Positions 16,629 to 24,439 of a stretch of DNA of 64,000 nucleotides are shown here, piece by piece (the first letter of the stretch is position 1; each line of letters begins with the position of its first letter). The notes below the pieces were generated by a model that worked only from the letters and a program-made list of their open reading frames with translations, had not been told where the DNA came from and made no database searches. The stretch covers positions 248,001 through 312,000 of the forward strand of contig NZ_JAJSOH010000002.1 of NCBI RefSeq assembly GCF_021277265.1, read 5' to 3'. A program made the translations under genes and the position numbers. This DNA is from Kineosporia rhizophila (GTDB taxonomy: Bacteria; Actinomycetota; Actinomycetes; Actinomycetales; Kineosporiaceae).

Positions 16629-17108
16629 ATGTCCTATCCACCACCCACGTACCACGGTGAGTCCGGCGAGAAGACGGCCTGGATCCGGCCGGGCGATGCC
16701 GCACCGGAACTGCCGCTGGCCAAGACCGTCACCAGCTATCTGGCCACCGGTGAACAGACCAACGGCCGGTTCGGGCTCTACCGCTGGGACTTCCTGGGCC
16801 CACGGAGTGGCCCGGATCCGCACTTCCACCGAGGCATTTCCGAGTCGTTCTTCATTCTGTCCGGCACTGTGCGGCTGTACGAGGGCAACGAATGGGTGGA
16901 CGCCCACGCCGGCGACTTCTTCTACGTCCCGGAAGGCGGGATCCACGGCTTTCGCAACGAATCCGGCGAACCCGCCTCCATGCTGCTGATGTTCGCCCCG
17001 GGAGCCCCGCGAGAGGCCTACTTCGAAGGGTTGCCGAAGCTCGCCGAACTGAGCGACGAGCAGCGGGCGGCGTTCATGATCGAACACGACACGTACTGGC
17101 TCGACTGA
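16629..17108 (+). CDS. Cupin domain protein
   Basis: A 159-residue small cupin. The two metal-binding motifs are visible: DPHFHRGISESFFILSGTVRLYEG (His-x-His with a later Glu) and GDFFYVPEGGIHGFRNES (His). The fold binds a metal and may be a dioxygenase, isomerase or sensor; the substrate is unknown. A GGGGGAAAG precedes the ATG. It is divergent from the YrdC-like gene. Confidence 0.88.
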   Translation: MSYPPPTYHGESGEKTAWIRPGDAAPELPLAKTVTSYLATGEQTNGRFGLYRWDFLGPRSGPDPHFHRGISESFFILSGTVRLYEGNEWVDAHAGDFFYVPEGGIHGFRNESGEPASMLLMFAPGAPREAYFEGLPKLAELSDEQRAAFMIEHDTYWLD

Positions 17109-17125
17109 CCTTTGAGCCGACAAAA

Positions 17126-17167
17126 GACGGGTGGCGCACCTCCCGGCTGGGAGGTGCGCCACCCGTC
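17126..17167. terminator. Strong bidirectional terminator
   Basis: A perfect 19-bp inverted repeat (GACGGGTGGCGCACCTCCC and its complement) with a GGCT loop lies between the cupin gene and the convergent secreted-protein gene. Confidence 0.93.
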
Positions 17168-17184
17168 CTCAATTCGGTTCTCGA

Positions 17185-19077
17185 TCAGGAAAGACCGCTC
17201 ACCGAGAAGAAGCCGTCGAGACGGTCGGTGGTCGCGTTGGGCCGGATGTCCGGGCCGACATTGCCCTGGCCCCAGTAGTGGTCACCGAGGTTGGTCACCC
17301 AGCTGTTGCTGGCCGCCCGGTAGGTCGCCGGGCTGACCGAACGCCAGCGCACCCCGGCCGGTTCCAGGTCGTTCGCCATCGAGGCCCAGGCCTGCTGCAC
17401 GGTCAGGGCGTCCCGGGTGGTCCACCACAGGAACGTCTCCGGGAACAGGTAGTTGGCGAAGCGCCGGCCGGTCCCGCCGTCGATGCAGTAGGCGTTGGTG
17501 TCGAAACCGTTCAGCAGGTGCAGACCCTGGAACGCCTGGCTCCAGCGGCCGAAGTAGTCGTTCTTGCCGTTGGTGTCCTTCAGCACCTGGCAGCTCTCCA
17601 GCTGCAGCCACTCCAGGTTCCGGTCGCCCCAGCGGGCATCGGCCGGGGTGATGTTGCCGTCGTCGTGGTTGCCCTTGAAGGTGAAGCCACCGGACCAGCC
17701 GTGGCCGGTGTACCACTGGGCGTCCACGTCGTCGACGTAGCGGTCGTCCCAGCCGTTCTGCTTGTGGTCCTTGAAGTCCTTCTCGAAGGCGCTGTTACCG
17801 CGCCAGTCGAAGGCCACACTGTGCCCCTTCGACTGCATCACCGACTTGAACCCGTTGGCGCTGTCCTGGGCGCATTGCCACTCGTCCACCGTCTGCTCGA
17901 TGCCGTTGCTGGCGAACGAGCCACCGGCACCGCCCTGCACACCGCTGGCCGAGCCCTCGCCCTTCTGGTTCACCAGGTCGACGTGCGCGGTGCTGACCAG
18001 GCCGTTGGCGTCGGTCACGGTGACCGTCACCGTCTCGGTGAAGTCACCCTTCTCGGGCCGCTGGGCACCGGCGTAGCGGACCTGCTCGCCGCCCTGCTTC
18101 TCGATCGCGACGGACGAGGAGGACCAGTTGTACGAGAACGGCGCCGTGCCACCGGTCACGCCCGCCGCGGCCGAGACCGTACGCCCGTCGCCCGAGGCCT
18201 TGAGCTCGACCGTGGGCGCCAGCTGGGGAGCGGCGGCGACCAGCTTGCCCTGTACCTTGTCATCGGTGCCGAGCCGGGTCTGCGGCTGGCAGACGTAGTG
18301 CGGCAACAGGGAATTGACGCTGCCCTTGCCGGTCGCCCGGACCGCGCTGAGGGCCGGGGCGTAGTAGCCGAGCGTGGGCAGAGACTGCTTGACCCCGTCG
18401 CCGTAGAGCTGGGTGCAGGTCTTCAGGGCGCTCTGCGGAGTGATGATGTCGACCTTGCGGTCGGCCTTCACCTCGCGCACCGACTGGCCGAGCTGCACCA
18501 CCGAGCCGTCACCGGCGAACGAGGCCCGGGCCTTGGCCCCCGGCCCGATCACCGGAACCCCGGCCAGAGTGAGCTGGTACGAGACGGTGGTGTCGAGATT
18601 ACGGCTGCTGAGCAGCTTTCCGTCGCCGTTGCTGTGATCCAGCGTGGTGTGACCCACCGAGGCCAAGATCCCGTACCCCTGGGGCACGGCCAGCAGCTGA
18701 CGGGCCTTGCGCAGCGCCTCGTCCTGCGGAATGGTCCTGATCGCGTCGAGCTTGGAGAGGTCGAGCTCCTCGGCCACGGTCGCGCCGCGCCGCTCGTCCA
18801 CCCCCTTGCCGATCTCCCGGGTGGGCACCCGGGCGAAGCGGGCCTTGTCGACGAAGGCGAACGAGCCGTCCGGGCGAAGAGCGTTACCGACTCCGGCCTT
18901 ACGGGCGAGCTTCTCGGCCTGCTTCTCGGTCAGTCCTTCCTGCACCACCTGGTACACGGTGGCGGTGAGCGCCTCAGTGGGGGCGGCCTGGGCGGAGAGC
19001 GGGGCGAGTACGGCACCGGTGGTCGCCGCGGCCATCGAGAACACGAGGGCGGCACGCTTCCGGGTGGTCCTGGGCAT
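17185..19077 (-). CDS. Large secreted protein, DUF6345-like
   Basis: A 630-residue exported protein. The N terminus is a Sec signal peptide (RTTRKRAALVFSMAAATTGAVLAPLSAQAA). A mixed region (about 35-270) follows, then an Ig/PKD-like repeat (about 270-370: TGGTAPFSYNWSSSSVAIEKQGG and FTETVTVTVTDANGLV), then a C-terminal domain (about 385-620: VDEWQCAQDSANGFKSVMQSKGH, YTGHGWSGGFTFKGNHDDG, QLESCQVLKD) that resembles the DUF6345 family, perhaps a peptidase-like fold. The ATG at 19077 has AGGAG 8 nt upstream. The leader, including the ribosome site, is tandemly duplicated. Confidence 0.75.
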   Translation of the reverse strand: MPRTTRKRAALVFSMAAATTGAVLAPLSAQAAPTEALTATVYQVVQEGLTEKQAEKLARKAGVGNALRPDGSFAFVDKARFARVPTREIGKGVDERRGATVAEELDLSKLDAIRTIPQDEALRKARQLLAVPQGYGILASVGHTTLDHSNGDGKLLSSRNLDTTVSYQLTLAGVPVIGPGAKARASFAGDGSVVQLGQSVREVKADRKVDIITPQSALKTCTQLYGDGVKQSLPTLGYYAPALSAVRATGKGSVNSLLPHYVCQPQTRLGTDDKVQGKLVAAAPQLAPTVELKASGDGRTVSAAAGVTGGTAPFSYNWSSSSVAIEKQGGEQVRYAGAQRPEKGDFTETVTVTVTDANGLVSTAHVDLVNQKGEGSASGVQGGAGGSFASNGIEQTVDEWQCAQDSANGFKSVMQSKGHSVAFDWRGNSAFEKDFKDHKQNGWDDRYVDDVDAQWYTGHGWSGGFTFKGNHDDGNITPADARWGDRNLEWLQLESCQVLKDTNGKNDYFGRWSQAFQGLHLLNGFDTNAYCIDGGTGRRFANYLFPETFLWWTTRDALTVQQAWASMANDLEPAGVRWRSVSPATYRAASNSWVTNLGDHYWGQGNVGPDIRPNATTDRLDGFFSVSGLS

Positions 19078-19081
19078 CTGT

Positions 19082-19154
19082 AACTCCTGGTTCGGGAAGG
19101 CCGGGCGGGCAGGCCCGGAACTCCTGGTTCGCAAGGCCGGACGGGCAGGCCCGG
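19082..19154 (+). repeat. Tandem duplication of a 36-37 bp leader segment
   Basis: Two adjacent copies, 19082-19118 and 19119-19154, both begin AACTCCTGGTTCG and end GGGCAGGCCCGG; they differ by a few bases. On the minus strand each copy carries the AGGAGTT that serves as ribosome site of the downstream secreted-protein gene, so that site is duplicated. Confidence 0.9.
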
Positions 19155-19177
19155 CACCCGGAAGAGAGATGGGCACC

Positions 19178-19598
19178 CCCTCAGCAGATACACAGCCCGC
19201 AACCAGAAATTAACTTTGCGTTACGCTTGAGTAGTCAGGACGGCAGCCCGCCGGGTCGACCAGTGTTCGGATCCAGCTCAAGGCGATCCCTGGGGCCGTG
19301 CCTGCGGGTTATGACTTTCCGCAGAACTGGACGATCCGTAAGGACCAGATCAGTTCACATTACGGATCGTGCAACCGTGCCAAACCTCATCCATTGACTC
19401 CGCAGGCCCGGTGGATCGCTGGAGGATGTCGTTCAGGACGTCGAGGTCACAGGCGCTCGGCCCGAGTGCATTAGTGCTGGCCGCCAGGCCCAGACCGGCA
19501 TGTCACTGAACGTCAGCCTCGGCGGGGCGGGCCTCGGCGGATCGTGTCGGTCAACGCCTTCCAGGCGGTCCCACCGGGCCGGAGTACTCTCCGTTGGC
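19178..19598. other. Non-coding gap with a long inverted repeat
   Basis: About 420 nt between the divergent secreted-protein and dienelactone-hydrolase genes, somewhat lower in G+C than the genes. No convincing reading frame. It holds the inverted repeat at 19331-19370 and presumably both promoters; TACTCT at about 19585 may be a -10 for the hydrolase gene. Confidence 0.5.
19331..19370. repeat. Inverted repeat with 11-bp arms
   Basis: ACGATCCGTAA (19331-19341) and its exact complement TTACGGATCGT (19360-19370) flank an 18-nt spacer. It may be a regulator-binding site with two half-sites 29 bp apart or a structured RNA. It is about 230 nt from the hydrolase start. Confidence 0.6.
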
Positions 19599-20333
19599 GT
19601 GAAGCTTCGTGAGGAACGCGTGTCGATCCCAGGTGCCGGCCACGAGATCAAGTCGGTCGTCATATCCCCCGCCGACGACACCCCCCGCCCCGGCGTCCTG
19701 CTCTACACCGACATCTTCCAACTGACCGAGTCCACCCTGCGCACCGCCCGCCGCCTGGCCGCCTCCGGCTTCCTGGTCTGCGTGCCCGAGATCTACCCCC
19801 GCGGGGACCTGGCCGGCGTGGCCCTGGAGTTCGACGACGAGGGCAAGGCCCGCGGCCTGGCCGGCGCCGCCTCGATGCCCACCGCCCAGTTCGACGAGGA
19901 CCGCACCAGCGCCCTGGACTACCTGACCACCCGCCCCGACGTCACCGACCTCCTGGTCACCGGCTTCTGCATCGGCGGCCACCTGGCCTTCCGCGCGGCC
20001 TTCGACGAGCGGGTGGCGGCCACGGTGTGCTTCTACCCGACCGGGCTGCAGGACGGGAAACTCGGCGCCGACGTTGCCGATTCACTCTCCCGCGCTTCGG
20101 ACATCAAGGGCCGGCTGCTCGTGGTCTTCGGCTCCTCCGACCCGCACGTGCCTGCTGATGCGCGGCTGCAGGTGATCTCAGCGCTGTACGCGGCTGGACT
20201 CCCGGACACGGAGCTTCATGTGTATGCGGGTGGGGAGCATGCGTTCATGCGGGACATTGGGGTGCGGCATGATCCTGAGTTGACGGATCTTGCCCTGCGC
20301 GAGGCGGTTTCGTTCTTCAGCGGGCGCTCGTAA
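19599..20333 (+). CDS. Dienelactone hydrolase family protein
   Basis: A 244-residue alpha/beta hydrolase. The Cys-Asp-His triad typical of dienelactone hydrolases is visible: nucleophile Cys in GFCIGGH (about 123), Asp in SSDPHVP (about 180) and His in GEHAF (about 213). The N terminus (VSIPGAGHEIKSVVISPADDTPRPGVLLYTDIFQL) fits the family. Start: GTG at 19599, which gives the normal length; a longer frame from 19500 would add non-homologous sequence. GGAG lies 15 nt upstream and TACTCT about 9 nt upstream, so leadered and leaderless starts are both possible. The substrate in the cell is unknown. Confidence 0.88.
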   Translation: MKLREERVSIPGAGHEIKSVVISPADDTPRPGVLLYTDIFQLTESTLRTARRLAASGFLVCVPEIYPRGDLAGVALEFDDEGKARGLAGAASMPTAQFDEDRTSALDYLTTRPDVTDLLVTGFCIGGHLAFRAAFDERVAATVCFYPTGLQDGKLGADVADSLSRASDIKGRLLVVFGSSDPHVPADARLQVISALYAAGLPDTELHVYAGGEHAFMRDIGVRHDPELTDLALREAVSFFSGRS

Positions 20334-20337
20334 CTGA

Positions 20338-20373
20338 GGTTGGCGGGGACCGCGACGACGGCCCCCGCCAACC
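20338..20373. terminator. Bidirectional terminator
   Basis: GGTTGGCGGGG and CCCCGCCAACC form a perfect 11-bp stem with a 14-nt loop between the convergent hydrolase and DUF397 genes. Confidence 0.85.
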
Positions 20374-20712
20374 CTAAGCATCGAACTCTCCCGCACGCAC
20401 ACCCCGGAGGAATACCTCCCACTCACTGCGGGCAAAGATCAGTGACTTGACCTCCGCACTTTCGAACAGCCGCACCCGGTCCTCATACTCGACGACCAAG
20501 CCTGCTTCACCAGGGACACCCTGAGAGCCCCGAACCCACTCCACGAACCGCCCCCAGCGGTCAGACGGATACACGAGCACCGCACTGGCGTCCCGGGAGT
20601 CTCTCACCAACACTTTGCCAGGTAACACAGCAACCTCGACACAGCTACTTACTGCGCACCAACTTGACCGCCTCCAGGAGGCTGCCTGCAACAGCTGATC
20701 GTCTTCCAGCAT
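20374..20712 (-). CDS. Protein with two fused DUF397 units
   Basis: A 112-residue protein. Residues 12-60 are a full DUF397 domain (WRRSSWCAVSSCVEVAVLPGKVLVRDSRD, then a Trp-Phe end). Residues 68-112 repeat the second half of the domain (GLVVEYEDRVRLFESAEVKSLIFARSEWEVFLRGVRAGEFDA) without the opening Trp/Cys block, so this looks like an internal duplication. DUF397 proteins are small partners of XRE/DUF5753 regulators in actinobacteria, and such a regulator lies at 22135-23004. Most family members have one unit. Confidence 0.8.
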   Translation of the reverse strand: MLEDDQLLQAASWRRSSWCAVSSCVEVAVLPGKVLVRDSRDASAVLVYPSDRWGRFVEWVRGSQGVPGEAGLVVEYEDRVRLFESAEVKSLIFARSEWEVFLRGVRAGEFDA

Positions 20713-21122
20713 CAGCGAGCTCCATTCCCCGTCCCTGGAACGCTATCCAGGGTCATCCGTCGTTCCCACGGTAGGTAGACGGCCTCGCATAAACAAGGCA
20801 AGAGGATCGCCGAATGGCGCCGCCCATGGTGACACCGTCAACTGTCAAATATTCCCGACTCCCAAAGAAGCTGCCCAGACAGTCGGTTGGGCATGCGACA
20901 CGTGTCGGTCACTTCGCGCAGATGCAGGTGCCGCGTCAATGGCTTGTCATAGGTGAGGCAAGAGTCGACTAATCGGCTTCTGGCTCGGATGCAACTCGCC
21001 CCTAAGCGACGGGAGCGTCACTCAAACCGCCGCCGCAGGTCGGTGCTGCAGGTATTCTGACGGCCTGCTCGTACTTCTCGGGCACTGCAAAGAATTCGAT
21101 CACTTCGAAGAGACCCATCATC
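20713..21122. other. Non-coding gap between divergent DUF397 genes
   Basis: About 410 nt, visibly richer in A+T than the flanking core genes. It must hold the two divergent promoters. No convincing reading frame or strong hairpin was found. Confidence 0.4.
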
Positions 21123-21347
21123 ATGGCCGAGAATATCTCTCTGGTCCCTGAATCAGAACCGAAGGATTCGTGGCGGGCCTCCAGCGCTTGTTCCACGCTT
21201 ACCTGCGTCCAAGTACTCATCCTGCCAGACAAGAGCGAAGTGCGTCTTCGCGCCTCTCACGACGTGTCGGGAGCAGTCCTGACTTTCACTGCTAGTGAAT
21301 GGCGAGCGTTCACGACCGGGGTCCGGAACTCCGAGTTCGACGTCTGA
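21123..21347 (+). CDS. DUF397 domain protein
   Basis: A 74-residue protein ending in the family signature ASEWRAFTTGVRNSEFDV, preceded by SWRASSACSTLTCVQVLILPDKSEVRLRASHD, where the usual WRKSS/CVEVA pattern is recognisable though diverged. A GAAGAG lies 10 nt before the ATG. It belongs with the XRE/DUF5753 gene at 22135-23004. An overlapping minus-strand frame (21002-21232) has no family resemblance and is taken as a shadow. Confidence 0.75.
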   Translation: MAENISLVPESEPKDSWRASSACSTLTCVQVLILPDKSEVRLRASHDVSGAVLTFTASEWRAFTTGVRNSEFDV

Positions 21348-21861
21348 CAACTCCTGACGATGAGACGGCACACACAACCGCTCATCGCCACTCTCCCGGC
21401 CACTGTTCCTGTCGCATACCGAAACAGCTAAGACAACGGTTCCTGGGCAGGCGGACCATTTGGCACCAGCCTCTACTCGGCAACCTCCAGCGCTACCTGG
21501 CCAAGAGCTTACGACCCACTTATGACGATCAGCTGTACCATCGCCCGGCGCCGAGGATAGAAACCAATTGGATGTCAAGGGCCTGATGCAGACAGCCCAA
21601 CAATGAGCTAACGCAAGGCCCCAAACCCAGCATATGCGAGACGTTGCCCCTGTACACATAACGGACGACCCTCCCCGCATCGACGCACGTCGAGGGGCTG
21701 ACAGAATCAATTCGACGACAGTCTGGATGACGAGCCTGGACTACGCCGGAGTAGCGAGTATCCTCCATCGGGTTTGGACGCACTGGCTTTTGTACCACCA
21801 TCAGCGTGCGCCCCTTCCACGAATACACCCGGAGTTCAATCTCATCACAACTGGAGCCCTC
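21348..21861. other. Gap between two DUF397 genes
   Basis: About 514 nt of locally A+T-richer sequence. An open frame runs from 21634 into the next DUF397 gene but its first 76 codons show no family resemblance, and a GGAG-led ATG at 21862 fits better. No hairpin, repeat or RNA gene was recognised; eroded gene remnants are possible. Confidence 0.35.
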
Positions 21862-22080
21862 ATGCTCGATGCCACCGACGCCACCAACGGGAAGCCGACC
21901 CCCTCCCCCTGGCGTCGCGCCATGGCCTGCACCTCAGCGAGTTGCGTCGAAGTAAAATTCGTCGGCGAGGGCGTGCAAGTACGTGATTCCAAGGATATCC
22001 CTGGCCCCATCCTCTCCTTCACCAAAGACGAATGGAATACATTCGTGGCCGGAGTGAAGAATTCTGAGTTCGAGGCCTGA
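21862..22080 (+). CDS. DUF397 domain protein
   Basis: A 72-residue protein with a typical DUF397 sequence: SPWRRAMACTSASCVEVKFVGEGVQVRDSKDIPGPILSFTKDEWNTFVAGVKNSEFEA. The ATG at 21862 has GGAG 6 nt upstream and gives the usual length. It is convergent with the XRE/DUF5753 regulator gene 54 nt away, its probable functional partner. Confidence 0.85.
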   Translation: MLDATDATNGKPTPSPWRRAMACTSASCVEVKFVGEGVQVRDSKDIPGPILSFTKDEWNTFVAGVKNSEFEA

Positions 22081-22134
22081 AGTTGATTGAGCCGTTGCCC
22101 CTGAATCAAAGGAAGCGATCGCGGGGCAACGGCT

Positions 22135-23004
22135 TCAATCCTTCCGCTGGCGAGCACATCTTTCTATCCAGGCCAGGCTCTCATTCTCCCCAAGAGCCTG
22201 ACTTCGAGAAATGGATGTAAACAAATCTCGGTATATTCGTACCTGCGCAGAGCGGTATATGAAACTGGAGTCGGAGACACCTTCGACGACAACTAGATCC
22301 TCAGAATCTACTACCTCCGAGTCACGTAGGATCCAGAAGGCCCCATCCATACCTAGATAGGGCCCCACGGAGAAGGGCACAACCTGTACGGTGAGATTGT
22401 CGAGAGCCCGGCACAGATCCGTCAGGTGCCGCATTTGCCGCTCTGCAACGCCCGGCGGGAAGTGCCTACGAAAGACGCTCTCATCCATGATCGCGTGGAG
22501 TGCCAGGCGTCCGTCGAGCAGACGCTGCTGGCGCTCACCTCTGAGTTTCACCTGGTCTTCAATGAAGTCCGTCGACAAGTTCTCTGAGTGCTTCAGCGGG
22601 TCGAGGACCGCCCGAGTAACGTCCGGAATCTGCAGCAGGCCGGGCCACCGCAAATTTTCGTAGGCGTCGATGCGAGTGGCCACCGATTCCAGGCCTATGA
22701 AAACCTCGACCTGTTCGTCCCGAGTGCCGTAGTGCGACCACCAGCCCTTGCGCCGCGACTCCAACACCAATTCCTGCAACTGCTGCACATCCTCAGGTGA
22801 AGCTCCATAGAACCGGGCAAGATCTCGCACGTCCCGTGGCTGGGGCGCCCGGTCCCCGCTCTCCAACCTGCTGATCTTCGATGCACTGACCATCAACTCA
22901 CGTGCTGCATCTTCGGCGCTCTTGCCTGCAGCTATGCGCAGGCGGCGAAGCCGGGCGGCGAGGGCGCGGCGGCTGGCGGTGGGGTTCGGGCGTGTACCGG
23001 GCAT
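22135..23004 (-). CDS. XRE-family regulator with DUF5753
   Basis: A 289-residue actinobacterial regulator. The N-terminal helix-turn-helix spans about 15-70 (RRLRIAAGKSAEDAARELMVSASKISRLESGDRAPQPRDVRDLARFYGA). The rest is a DUF5753 domain: WWSHYGTRDEQVEVFIGLESVATRIDAYENLRWPGLLQIPDVTRAVL, then LHAIMDESVFRRHF, LTVQVVPFSVGPYLGMDGAFWILR and VVVEGVSDSSFIYR. Relatives work with DUF397 partners in developmental and antibiotic control in Streptomyces (for example the WhiJ type). Three DUF397 genes lie within 2.5 kb. Confidence 0.93.
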   Translation of the reverse strand: MPGTRPNPTASRRALAARLRRLRIAAGKSAEDAARELMVSASKISRLESGDRAPQPRDVRDLARFYGASPEDVQQLQELVLESRRKGWWSHYGTRDEQVEVFIGLESVATRIDAYENLRWPGLLQIPDVTRAVLDPLKHSENLSTDFIEDQVKLRGERQQRLLDGRLALHAIMDESVFRRHFPPGVAERQMRHLTDLCRALDNLTVQVVPFSVGPYLGMDGAFWILRDSEVVDSEDLVVVEGVSDSSFIYRSAQVRIYRDLFTSISRSQALGENESLAWIERCARQRKD

Positions 23005-23392
23005 GGCACCCCGCTAGATCAGATGCTTGTCAATTGCCAGGGGCGATTGCATGCTGGACCTACACAAAGTGGTACGAAGCCAAACGTAGCAGTGCCAGAA
23101 GCATTTGCCGAGGTTTGTCACCCCGGCCGGCGCCCTACCGACCAGCACCTCGCAGGCCTTGTGCCGATCTTCAGACAGCCAGGTCATGGCAGCTTTCGGC
23201 GGAAGCTCAGGTGGTTGAGCCGCAGCCGCTCTCACATCGGAGGGGCTTGGTCATGTCACATCGGAAGGCGGCGCGGGGTGACCCGCGGGGGCCGGGCGGG
23301 CCCGTCAGTTCCTCTCCCACAGCGAGTCTCATCGGCTTGCGGCCCGGCGGCGACCCGGGCTGCGACAACGAACGACAAGGGGGTGGCCTGCG
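23005..23392. other. Non-coding gap
   Basis: About 390 nt between the XRE regulator (minus) and the first unknown gene (plus). Small frames here look like shadows. The G+C content rises back to the core level through this stretch. No specific regulatory element was recognised. Confidence 0.4.
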
Positions 23393-24247
23393 ATGGTGAC
23401 GCCGCCGATTCCACCACGGCCACGTGAGGAGATTCCTTCGCCGTACGGGCCGGACGGGCCGTTCAAGAACCTGCATCGCTGCGCCCAGCGGCTGGAGTGC
23501 GGGGACTGGCGGGAGGTGCTGGTCCTGCTCGGAGGGGACGGGACCAGCACCCACCGGCTGGCGGCGGTGACCCATCAGCTGGCGCTGAGCATGTTCCAGC
23601 AGACGGTGGGGGATGTGGAGCAGGCCTGGACGGCCCTCACCGATGCCGCCAAAGGGCTGCCGCCGGCGCTGACCAAGGTCGACCCGGACACCGGGCACGT
23701 GGCGGCCGTGCTGCACACCGCCACCATGATCCTGGGGCCGGACCAGGGTCCGGAACGGCATCTGACGCTGGCGCTGGCCCGGATCACCTGGCGGGAGCAG
23801 ACCGAGCTGGGGCAGCTGCGCAACCCGCATCTCTACGCCGGGGCCCGGGATGCCCTGATCCGGGCCTGCCAGGAGTTCCTGGCCTGGGTGGAGTTCGCGC
23901 CCGAGACCTGGCGCCGGCAGATCCCGCCGGGGCAGCTGCAGGGCTTCGGGCTCACCGTGCCCCGGAGCCTGCACCAGCCCACCCGCAAGAACCTGTGCGA
24001 CCGGGCGAGCAAGCTGCGCAAGTTCGCCGACCCGGCCCAGGGCGACGTGAGCGACTCGGTCTGGGCCGACATCGGCGGGTATCCCGGACTCAAGGCGCTG
24101 GCGCTGGAAGGGCTCAGCACCCAGCACATCGTCTCCTGGCGGCTGGGCCCGAGATCGCACTCGTCCCAGCAGATTCCGCTGCGCACCGGCTGCGTCACCG
24201 CCTGGCGCTTCGCCCGGGACTGCTACCTGCAACCGTCCCCGGGCTGA
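23393..24247 (+). CDS. Unrecognised 284-residue protein
   Basis: I do not recognise this protein. It looks soluble and mostly helical, with no signal peptide or membrane segment. The N terminus is proline-rich (MVTPPIPPRPREEIPSPYGPDGPF), followed by helices rich in Ala, Leu and Gln such as HRLAAVTHQLALSMFQQTVGDVEQAWTAL, and a C-terminal part with SLHQPTRKNLCDRASKLRKFADP. A GGGTGG is 6 nt before the ATG. It heads a run of five plus-strand genes of unknown function. Confidence 0.7.
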   Translation: MVTPPIPPRPREEIPSPYGPDGPFKNLHRCAQRLECGDWREVLVLLGGDGTSTHRLAAVTHQLALSMFQQTVGDVEQAWTALTDAAKGLPPALTKVDPDTGHVAAVLHTATMILGPDQGPERHLTLALARITWREQTELGQLRNPHLYAGARDALIRACQEFLAWVEFAPETWRRQIPPGQLQGFGLTVPRSLHQPTRKNLCDRASKLRKFADPAQGDVSDSVWADIGGYPGLKALALEGLSTQHIVSWRLGPRSHSSQQIPLRTGCVTAWRFARDCYLQPSPG

Positions 24248-24439
24248 TCAGGACAGTGCACTTGTACCCTCCGCACGACAGATTTGCGGGCGGGAGACCT
24301 GGATACTGACGTGAACTGGTGAGACGATCGAACTTGTCTCTCGCCACTGAAGTTCAGTCGCGTTCAGCGATTCCTCCGCCCACTCGCTGAAGAATCACTT
24401 TCCGGCCAGCGTTTCCGTGATCCGAAGGTGAGGCAGCTG

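Noticed and set aside
21002-21232. 76-codon minus-strand frame
   Set aside because: It overlaps a DUF397 gene on the plus strand and its translation has no family resemblance or clear ribosome site.
20713-23050. Insertion sequence or prophage remnant in the A+T-richer stretch
   Set aside because: No transposase, integrase or terminal inverted repeats were recognised. Only the XRE/DUF397 genes are identifiable.
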